Both the position numbers and the translations under genes were made by a program. 6,856 nucleotides of DNA from an uncultured Akkermansia sp. (lineage in GTDB: Bacteria; Verrucomicrobiota; Verrucomicrobiia; Verrucomicrobiales; Akkermansiaceae), in contig CAAFXA010000262.1 in the NCBI GenBank assembly GCA_900766865.1, forward strand, positions 1 to 6,856. Direction: 5' to 3'. The notes under the pieces were generated by a model. That model was not told the DNA's origin. It saw only the letters and a list, made by a program, of their open reading frames with translations, and ran no database searches. Of the stretch, positions 1 through 5,849 are shown piece by piece. Within the stretch, counting starts at the first letter, position 1. Every line of letters starts with the position of its first letter.

Positions 1-149
1 CCCACGGGTTTGGGGCTTCGAGTCTTCGCTTTCTTCGCCCACACAGGTCGTTCGCGTTGCTCACTCCACACCGTGGCTACTTTATGCCGCCTCTCCATGC
101 GGCGAGGCTCGCAAATTCCGCTCGCTTCGCTCGCCCGCCAAATTTCCAT
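1..149. repeat. Non-coding, repeat-rich intergenic stretch (candidate dispersed repeat)
   Basis: No credible gene is seen between the cytochrome stop codon and the window edge. The stretch is full of short repeated and self-complementary units. GCTCGC occurs three times (107-112, 120-125, 129-134). CAAATTCC at 112-119 recurs as CAAATTTCC at 139-147. CTTCG recurs at 16-20, 24-28 and 32-36. Inverted pairs include CCACGG (2-7) with CCGTGG (71-76), GCCGC (86-90) with GCGGC (99-103), and GGCGAG (101-106) with CTCGCC (130-135). This texture is typical of palindromic intergenic elements that recur in a genome, but copy number cannot be judged from one window. There is no T-tract after a stem on the minus strand, so it is not a convincing terminator for the cytochrome unit. 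Confidence 0.45.
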
Positions 150-695
150 TTACTTGTGGCAGCGGTCGCAGTTAGTGGGTACAGCTTCGCGGCGGTGGCA
201 CTCCAGACAAGAGCGCATAGTGTGCGGGGACTGGGCATCCGGGGTGGCATGGCACTGCTCGCAGGAGATGCCGGCGGCGGCGTGCTGCCCATGGTGGAAG
301 GCAATGGTGTCGGGCAGGGGAGCTTTACGCACCCAGCGAAGAGGCTCGCCCGTATAGGCCGGGTGGTCGGGGTTGGCCGCGGCGTGCAGGGGCAGCAGGC
401 GCGGGTCGTTTGCCAGGATGTGGCGGTGACAGTCCAGGCAGGTACTGGCCGGTGGCATGCCGGCTTTGGCTGTTCGGGTAGCTGTGGTATGGCAGGCTTG
501 GCAATCCATACCGGTCTTATTCGGGAGGGTATGGGTTTGGTGAGAGAATAAAACAGGCTGCGCGGGCTCATGCGGGCGTGTGCTGTAGGCGTACCAGTAG
601 GCGAGTCCGATGCCGAGCAGGGCGATAAGGAACCCCCACACAATCGCCGGGGCGATGTGTGGGGGCTGCGGGTTGCTGCGGATTTCTGAGTTCAA
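150..695 (-). CDS. Membrane-anchored pentaheme c-type cytochrome, ActA-like
   Basis: The 181-residue protein has one N-terminal membrane segment (about 16-36) and then a periplasmic part with five CxxCH heme-attachment motifs: C65-H69, C86-H90, C145-H149, C163-H167 and C176-H180. Extra histidines at 52, 55, 134, 135 and 138 are candidate second ligands. The pattern F-S-H-x-x-H before heme 1 and R-W-x-R...LPD...F-x-H-x-x-H before heme 3 resembles ActA, the pentaheme subunit of alternative complex III, which passes electrons from quinol oxidation. Related small multiheme cytochromes also serve other quinol-linked oxidoreductases, so the partner is unknown. The reading frame opens just after the previous gene's stop and holds no ATG. 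TTG at 693-695 is the best start, 18 bases after that stop, with no visible Shine-Dalgarno. GTG at codon 19 is a fallback. The short gap suggests co-transcription with the two genes upstream. No actB-like gene is in view; it could lie beyond the left edge. Confidence 0.88.
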   Translation of the reverse strand: MNSEIRSNPQPPHIAPAIVWGFLIALLGIGLAYWYAYSTRPHEPAQPVLFSHQTHTLPNKTGMDCQACHTTATRTAKAGMPPASTCLDCHRHILANDPRLLPLHAAANPDHPAYTGEPLRWVRKAPLPDTIAFHHGQHAAAGISCEQCHATPDAQSPHTMRSCLECHRREAVPTNCDRCHK

Positions 696-713
696 AATCA
701 GCAGTTCAACGAG

Positions 714-1934
714 TTATTTTTTGGTGATGGTAATCTGGCCGTAGGAATCGCGCTTCTGCCCCATGTTAAAGGTAATGAAGAGCTTGGGGTTCTTAACGGT
801 CGAGGGAACGGTGAGTGTGTAAACGTGACCGTTCTTTTTGATGCCGGAGAAACCATTGTGGCGGTCTTCTGCCACCTTCTTCTTACCATCGTAAAGCTCC
901 ACTGCCGTGGTAAGCAGAGCGTCCGGGCCCTTCTTGTAGGTGAAGGTAATCTCGTAGGTGCCGGCGGCCTTCATGGGGATGGCGCCACCCACTTCCTGCG
1001 GGGTGTTGTCGCTGGGCAATACGGAGGGGCTCCACCCTTCGATGAGGTTGAGCTCGCTAATCCACATGCGCTCGGCATCGACTGCGGACTTGCCCAGTAG
1101 GCTGTTCGGGTCGAGCGATTTGAGCTTGGCAATCATCTGCTTCAGCTCAGCCTTACGAGCCAGGCCACCATGGCGACGCAGCAGACCGATGCAGATGCAG
1201 CATGCCTGCTGCTTGTTCTCGGTGGTGAGCTGCGGGTTGTCGATGAGTTTCTTCATCTTGGCCAGGTCGGCCTCCCAGTCCTTGGTTGATGCGCTCTCAA
1301 TGGCAGTAGCAAAGAGATTAAGCGTAGCCACCTGGTACAGGCCGGTCTTATCCTCCGGGTCGAGCTGCTTAAGGGTGTTAGCCACATTGTTGGGGCGGTT
1401 AATACCGGGAATCGAAGCCGCCTGACCGATGAGGCGGGCTTTTTCGATACCCTGAGCACCCTCTGCCTGAGCCATCAGCTTAGCCTGCTTGCGGGCAGCA
1501 GTCATGGCGGTGGCTACTTTCTCAGCTACGGCGGTGGGGTTGTTGCGCTCGGCGTAGGGGATGAGGATATCCTTCAGGCGGCGGCAGTCCTTATCGTAGA
1601 GGATAATGGCGGGGTAGACGTTCGGGAAGGAAAGATCCATCTTGCCGAAGCGCTTTTTGTTGGCCTCGTGCTCCTCCTTGGGAGTGACGTTGGGAACATC
1701 CATTGTCATCACTACGGCGTTGCCCAGAGCCTTGCTCACGGTGGGGTCAGCCATCATGCGCTCGGCGGTTTTCTTGCTGTATTTGTCCCAGTCGCGGGCG
1801 TACATGACGATGGCGTAGCCGTCATCCGTTACCAGCTTTTGAGCCTGTTCTAAGTTCTCGGCTTTCTGGTAGGCTGTTGCAGTGAGCGGAGCCAGAGCCA
1901 GAGTGAGGGTGAGGAAGCTGTTAATAACTTTCAT
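714..1934 (-). CDS. Exported thioredoxin-fold protein lacking CxxC, with C-terminal beta-sandwich
   Basis: The 406-residue product starts with a Sec signal peptide (K2, hydrophobic 6-17, likely cut after A21 in an A-x-A site); there is no lipobox. Residues about 25-145 look like a thioredoxin fold: a strand (AIVMYARDWD, 41-50) where the active site normally follows, and a cis-Pro-type loop at NVYPAIILYD (105-114). The CxxC position reads WDKYSKK, so disulfide exchange is unlikely. A helical middle (about 150-300) holds LDPEDKTG (191-198), LDPNS (274-278) and a cysteine cluster at 245, 246 and 248. Residues about 318-406 form a beta-rich domain (AAGTYEITFTY... VELYDGKKKVAEDRHNGF) that resembles non-catalytic tails on some exported glycoside hydrolases, a match made from memory. 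The gene starts 21 bases after the large transglutaminase-like gene and is probably translated from the same message. It is a paralogue of the gene at about 4555-5826. It may bind or scaffold rather than catalyse; the function is not known. Confidence 0.9.
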   Translation of the reverse strand: MKVINSFLTLTLALAPLTATAYQKAENLEQAQKLVTDDGYAIVMYARDWDKYSKKTAERMMADPTVSKALGNAVVMTMDVPNVTPKEEHEANKKRFGKMDLSFPNVYPAIILYDKDCRRLKDILIPYAERNNPTAVAEKVATAMTAARKQAKLMAQAEGAQGIEKARLIGQAASIPGINRPNNVANTLKQLDPEDKTGLYQVATLNLFATAIESASTKDWEADLAKMKKLIDNPQLTTENKQQACCICIGLLRRHGGLARKAELKQMIAKLKSLDPNSLLGKSAVDAERMWISELNLIEGWSPSVLPSDNTPQEVGGAIPMKAAGTYEITFTYKKGPDALLTTAVELYDGKKKVAEDRHNGFSGIKKNGHVYTLTVPSTVKNPKLFITFNMGQKRDSYGQITITKK

Positions 1935-1955
1935 TGCTGTGTAATGGGTTATGGG

Positions 1956-4424
1956 TTAGGCTGCCTGATTGCCGTAGATGTAAATGCCGTTGAGGTGGAA
2001 GAACTCGGGACCACCGGGGCGAAGGATGCGGACGTACTTGGCCACGGGGAGCTTGCTGCCGAGGTCAACGCGGATAACGCGCTGCTTGCAGGGGCCAAGC
2101 TGCTCGACATCGGTCCAGTCCTTGCCGTTTTCGGAGACCTGAATCTTCATGTTGTTGAGGCGGTGCATGTTACCGGGGCTGGTGACGATGACCAGGCCGG
2201 TGACGTATACCTGGCGGGGAAGCTGGACGGCGACGAAGGCGTCCTTATCCTTGCCGGTGTGGAAAGTACCACCGGTGGGGGACAGCAGGGCTGCGTGCTC
2301 GTGCGGTTTGTCCCAGTTAGAGGTGGAGCTCATCCATACCAGGCCACCCTCGGAAGCGAGCTTGCCGGGGAAGGGCTCAATCTTGGGCATGTTGATGCCC
2401 GGATTCTTGTGACCCATTTCGGCAATCATCTTGCCCATGGATTGGAAGGCGGCGATGTCCTGGCTCTTCTCAGCTGACAGAATGGCGGGGGAGAGCAGTT
2501 TGATGCGTTCCTCAGAGCTCATGCTGGCGTTAGAACCGATGGCTTTGACCATAGCCTGCACTAAGCGGGAGTTGCCTTCCTTGTCCATTTTCTTACCGAG
2601 GTTGTTACCCCAATTCATGACAGCGGGTGCATACTTCGTGTTGCCGATGGTGTGGGACAGAACATCGGTGTAGTAGGCGCAGATTTCATCGGTGTTCTTG
2701 TTGATGCCCATGGCTGCTAACTGGGCATCGGCTAAGCGCTCGACGTGCCAGCGATCCGGCCCCATCTCCTTAACGCTCTGCCAGAACTTCAGGTAAGCCT
2801 TGCGGAGCTGAGCTGGGTTGTTGCCAAAGGCTTTTGCCAGGCCATTGGTGATACCCTTCTGCATGTGCTCAAAGGCCATTTCGGGATATACCGGCACAAG
2901 CTCGGAGCAGATGGTGTCGTTCAGCTTGGTCCAGTGGCCGGCAGTAGCGGCCTCGGATTTCTCCAGCGCTTCGCGCCATTCACGCCATGCCATCCAGTTG
3001 CGGGGTTGTGCCTTGGCGGCTTTCTCAAAGCAGTTTGTAGCCTGTGCCAGGTCGCCGGAGGCGGCTTTCAGGCCACCCAGCACGCGCCAAATGTTGGAGG
3101 TCTGCGTTTCTTTCTGTTGCTCTGCAGAATAAAGCTCAGCGGCGGAGTGCAGCGAGGAGTAGCTGTGCACATTGCGGAACACCTGCCAGTGCAGGCCGCG
3201 GTCCCAGCTCAGGGAGTAGGCGGGGGTCCAAGTATCGCCCACAAGTACGATGAAGGCACAGTGGCCAGGCTCGCCGGCGGTGAGTGCCGGTACGCCATTA
3301 GCCAGCGCAGCGAAGGCACCGAAGTGGGAAAGACTGCCGCACACGCCACCGATGTGGTAGGTCATGGCCTCGCGGTTGTCACCCAGCGCGCTTTCGAACG
3401 GAGCGTAGTAGAGCGGGCCGTGAATGGAGTCGCCATAGATGTTGTTGAGGCGGTAAGAGCAGCGCCAGCAGGAGCCACTGTAGCGGTCGGCGGGCAGGCG
3501 CATGTTGTCCTGAGCCCAGCGAAGACTGGCTATGGAGCCGTAGGGGTTATCGCCCTTGCAGCCGCACACCATACGGCGCTGCCAGAAGGGAAGCGTATCG
3601 AACACGGTGTTGAGGCGGTCATCCTTCCAGGACTGAATGTAGAAGTTAGCACGCTCCACCGCGTCCTGCTGGTCCCAGTTGGACTTGGCGTACTCCAGAG
3701 CTGTGGCGGTGGCGATGTCGCGCACCATGCGGTTCTGAACCAGGTCGGAGTTATCCTTGGAGAGTTTCTTAAGAATGGAAAGAGCCATGCCGGGGCGTAC
3801 ACATTCGCCGGTGAAGGCAAACTGAGCAGCCCATTCGGGGTCGCCGCCGATGAGTTCCATCAGCTTGCTGCCTCCCTTGCCGGCAGCACTCTCGCTCAGG
3901 GTGTAGTCAGCCTTCTGAGCGGCCTCAAGCTTGGCAATCTGCTCTTCCAGCTTCTTGATGTTCCAGGTGATGGAGCTGGGCAGAGTAGCACCGACCGGTA
4001 TGTCCGACTTTAGCTCGGCGAGCTCTTTCTGCAACTTTTCCAGCTTCTTGGTGCGCTCCTCGGCGGCTTTTGCCACCTCCTCCTGGCTGCGCAGCTCAGC
4101 ATCAGCGATAATCCACTGTGCCAGCAGCAGGCGGTTTTCAGCTTTCTCGGCAAACTTTGCTACATCGAAATCGGACATATTGCCAATCCTTTTGGTAATT
4201 TCGGCGGCAACTTTGTCACGTACTTTCGCACAATCTTTCCACTCGGCACCGCTGATGATGCCGATGTTTTTGATGGTAATTGCTTTTTTGCCGGCCTTTT
4301 TGCTACCGGCGGAGGCCTTGCTTTCAGGGAGTATGTCCTTGAAAAGCTCAGGCTTTACGGCGTATGTGGCACCTGCTGTAACGAGCAGAGCTAATGCCAG
4401 TTTTACAATGCTTCCTGCTTTCAT
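1956..4424 (-). CDS. Large exported protein with transglutaminase-like and discoidin (F5/8 type C) domains
   Basis: The 822-residue protein has a signal peptide (likely cut after A22). Residues 93-172 are charged and helical, with coiled-coil stretches at about 115-141 and 155-171. Residues about 265-440 look like a transglutaminase-like (papain-type) domain: GGVCGS supplies Cys362, EPGHCAF supplies His388, and SLSWDRG supplies Asp408, the expected order for a Cys-His-Asp triad. DSIHGPLYY (332-340) precedes the Cys motif and recalls related PVC-group proteins. Four further cysteines (287, 289, 319, 322; CGC and CWRC) could form disulfides or bind metal. One TPR-like repeat lies at about 446-487, followed by a helical region. 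The end (about 690-822) resembles a discoidin domain (STSNWD, PTGG..HT, VSENGKDW, KYVRI, LNGIYIYG), which often binds glycans. ATG at 4422-4424 begins an obvious signal peptide; no Shine-Dalgarno is seen. It is the first gene after a terminator and probably leads a three-gene unit. Whether it cleaves, cross-links or only binds is open. Confidence 0.93.
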   Translation of the reverse strand: MKAGSIVKLALALLVTAGATYAVKPELFKDILPESKASAGSKKAGKKAITIKNIGIISGAEWKDCAKVRDKVAAEITKRIGNMSDFDVAKFAEKAENRLLLAQWIIADAELRSQEEVAKAAEERTKKLEKLQKELAELKSDIPVGATLPSSITWNIKKLEEQIAKLEAAQKADYTLSESAAGKGGSKLMELIGGDPEWAAQFAFTGECVRPGMALSILKKLSKDNSDLVQNRMVRDIATATALEYAKSNWDQQDAVERANFYIQSWKDDRLNTVFDTLPFWQRRMVCGCKGDNPYGSIASLRWAQDNMRLPADRYSGSCWRCSYRLNNIYGDSIHGPLYYAPFESALGDNREAMTYHIGGVCGSLSHFGAFAALANGVPALTAGEPGHCAFIVLVGDTWTPAYSLSWDRGLHWQVFRNVHSYSSLHSAAELYSAEQQKETQTSNIWRVLGGLKAASGDLAQATNCFEKAAKAQPRNWMAWREWREALEKSEAATAGHWTKLNDTICSELVPVYPEMAFEHMQKGITNGLAKAFGNNPAQLRKAYLKFWQSVKEMGPDRWHVERLADAQLAAMGINKNTDEICAYYTDVLSHTIGNTKYAPAVMNWGNNLGKKMDKEGNSRLVQAMVKAIGSNASMSSEERIKLLSPAILSAEKSQDIAAFQSMGKMIAEMGHKNPGINMPKIEPFPGKLASEGGLVWMSSTSNWDKPHEHAALLSPTGGTFHTGKDKDAFVAVQLPRQVYVTGLVIVTSPGNMHRLNNMKIQVSENGKDWTDVEQLGPCKQRVIRVDLGSKLPVAKYVRILRPGGPEFFHLNGIYIYGNQAA

Positions 4425-4463
4425 GTTAAATAAAAGATTAAGTCCCGGAAACGGGTCTGCCTC

Positions 4464-4492
4464 AGTCTACCTTTTTATTGTTCCTACTGCAA
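4464..4492 (-). promoter_or_regulatory. Possible promoter for the 822-residue protein gene
   Basis: On the minus strand, TTGCAG (4492-4487) and TAGACT (4469-4464) are separated by 17 bases, a weak match to -35 and -10 boxes (3 of 6 and 4 of 6 bases). Position is the better argument: a terminator ends just upstream at 4494, so a new promoter is needed between there and the start codon at 4424. The leader would be about 35-40 bases, AT-rich near the start, and includes a small CCCG/CGGG hairpin (4444-4455). The rest of the 4425-4554 gap holds only the terminator. Sigma-factor preference in this organism is unknown, so the boxes are tentative. Confidence 0.3.
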
Positions 4493-4493
4493 G

Positions 4494-4534
4494 AAAAAAG
4501 CGCCGCACGAGCCGAAAATTCGGCGCGTGCGGCG
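4494..4534 (-). terminator. Strong intrinsic terminator after the upstream two-gene unit
   Basis: A near-perfect hairpin lies 20 bases past the stop codon at 4555. Its 9 bp outer stem pairs 4501-4509 (CGCCGCACG) with 4526-4534 (CGTGCGGCG). One A/G mismatch (4510/4525) is followed by an inner 6 bp stem (4511-4516 with 4519-4524) closing on AA. Read on the minus strand, the stem is followed directly by GC and then six T residues (4499-4494), the classic layout. The T-run lies only on this side, so termination is directional and marks the end of the upstream unit. Confidence 0.87.
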
Positions 4535-4554
4535 GAGATATGATGATGAATTGT

Positions 4555-5826
4555 TTATTTTTTCTTCATGTGGATGAAGCCGGTAGCTTCCATCCAACCA
4601 TTTGTGCATTTGGCAGTGAGCCATACCTCCACCTTAGCTCCCTTGGGGATGGCCGGGACCTCGAAATCCACCGTCTTGGTGTCCTTGTCGGCAGGAATGG
4701 AGGGAGTGGCTACAACCTTTCCATCCACCACAAGGCGGTAGTTACGGCTAATCATGCTGCCGTTTTCTACCGGTACGAGGGAGAAGGTGTAGGTGCCGGC
4801 TCCCTCGATGGAGGAGGATACATCGATGTGCCAATCTTTCTCGAAGCCGAGAGTCTGGTCGCCACGGGTATAGTACCCACTTTCAATAGTATTGTAGGTG
4901 GTGGGGTCCCAGTAGTGGCGGAACTTGGTTGCACCCTTGCCATATTGGCTGGTGGGGTCGAGCTTGATGATTTCATCGAGCGTGGCCAGCAGGGGGCTTA
5001 CATCGCGATTCTCGGGAGTAGAGTTGGAGAGAATGCGCTCCCTCTGCACATAGGAAAGGCCGGCGAGCCACTGCTGGCGGCGATCGTTGCCCTGCAGAGA
5101 TTTTTTGGCAAGCACACCGCGCACATAGGCTTCTGCCTTATCAAAGAGGCGCTCCCTGCCGTTTAATTTACCGGTTTTTCCACCTTTGAGGATGCCGTTG
5201 ATTTCATCGTACATGCCGAGGTGGTCCAGGCAGAATTGGGCGCGGAAGCCGGTTTCATCCTTGGGGTCGTGCTTATTGATGATGCCGGTGAGCTCTTTGT
5301 TGCGCATGGCATCTTTGGTAGGCAGCAGGTAGAGAGCCGTAGCAGCGTTGAGCGCTGCTGCCTTGCCGGTGCCGGTGCGGGCCTTCTGTGCCAGTTCCGC
5401 AAAGCGGGCTGCCAGGCGGGCGGGCTGTGCCAGTTGCTCCAGTAATTTGCTGTCGGGTTTTTTTACCAGTTCACCGCTGTATTCGGCCATGAATGAACCA
5501 TCCGGTGCCAGTAAGATGACGGCAGGCAGATTGAAGTGCTCAATCGGCAGCGCTTTGTTGCGGATGCCGCCCTCCAGGCCGGTTTTATCATCGAATTGTC
5601 CGAAGATGTAGGTGGCGCTGTTGCTGGCAGCAATTTGCTGCCATTTTTTGCAGAAGTCGCCCACACCGGGCTGCCAGTCGGAACCATACCATACGATAAG
5701 GGCGGGTTTTCCGCTGGCGGCTGCTTGTTCCTTGGCGGTGGCTACATCCGGGAATGGCAGGGTTTCGCCCTGAACCGTAAGCACGGCAAGAGGTGCCAGA
5801 AGGGAAGTAAGGAGTACGTTTTTCAT
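4555..5826 (-). CDS. Exported thioredoxin-fold protein lacking CxxC, paralogue of the 714-1934 product
   Basis: I chose ATG at 5824-5826 (423 residues), because it begins MKNVLLTSLL, a normal signal-peptide start like the MK starts of the two downstream exported proteins. ATG at 5836-5838 would add MFPY. Neither has a Shine-Dalgarno. Numbering from the chosen start, the signal peptide is probably cut after G20. Residues about 30-130 look thioredoxin-like: ALIVWYGSDWQPG (42-54) resembles the GSDWC-x-x-C strand and loop of PVC-group thioredoxins but has Gln where the first Cys belongs, with a lone Cys at 59. FNLPAVILLAPDG (98-110) carries the cis-Pro loop. A helical middle with HDPKDETGF (186-194) and LDPTSQYGK (289-297) parallels LDPEDKTG and LDPNS in the paralogue. 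A beta-rich tail (about 331-423, including GAGTYTFSL) ends the protein. The gene follows the upstream discoidin gene by 23 bases and ends at the terminator. A binding or scaffolding role is inferred; the function is unknown. Confidence 0.91.
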   Translation of the reverse strand: MKNVLLTSLLAPLAVLTVQGETLPFPDVATAKEQAAASGKPALIVWYGSDWQPGVGDFCKKWQQIAASNSATYIFGQFDDKTGLEGGIRNKALPIEHFNLPAVILLAPDGSFMAEYSGELVKKPDSKLLEQLAQPARLAARFAELAQKARTGTGKAAALNAATALYLLPTKDAMRNKELTGIINKHDPKDETGFRAQFCLDHLGMYDEINGILKGGKTGKLNGRERLFDKAEAYVRGVLAKKSLQGNDRRQQWLAGLSYVQRERILSNSTPENRDVSPLLATLDEIIKLDPTSQYGKGATKFRHYWDPTTYNTIESGYYTRGDQTLGFEKDWHIDVSSSIEGAGTYTFSLVPVENGSMISRNYRLVVDGKVVATPSIPADKDTKTVDFEVPAIPKGAKVEVWLTAKCTNGWMEATGFIHMKKK

Positions 5827-5849
5827 ATATGGAAACATGGGAGAGAGGG

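Noticed and set aside
86..103. GCCGC/GCGGC stem as terminator of the cytochrome unit
   Set aside because: The stem has 5 bp with an 8-base loop and no T-tract on the minus-strand side; it is better treated as part of the repeat-rich stretch.
77..643. Second minus-strand frame overlapping the cytochrome gene
   Set aside because: The alternative frame yields a Pro/Ser/Thr-rich protein without motifs, while the chosen frame has five CxxCH heme sites and a membrane segment.
3456..3467. CWRC in the 822-residue protein as a thioredoxin-type active site
   Set aside because: It lacks the preceding strand and the cis-Pro loop, and lies inside the transglutaminase-like region; a structural or disulfide role is more likely.
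2745..4013. Long open plus-strand frame (422 codons) opposite the 822-residue protein gene
   Set aside because: It lies wholly antisense to a gene with clear domains and a signal peptide. Its translation is low-complexity, rich in Gly, Ala and Val, with no recognisable motif, as expected from the mirrored codon bias of the real gene.
4444..4455. CCCG/CGGG hairpin in the leader as a riboswitch or attenuator
   Set aside because: The stem has only 4 bp, with no T-run and no competing pairing seen.
3931..5166. Long open plus-strand frame (411 codons) crossing two minus-strand genes and their terminator
   Set aside because: It runs antisense through the start of one gene, the intergenic terminator and the end of another, with no family resemblance. 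It is a chance open frame.
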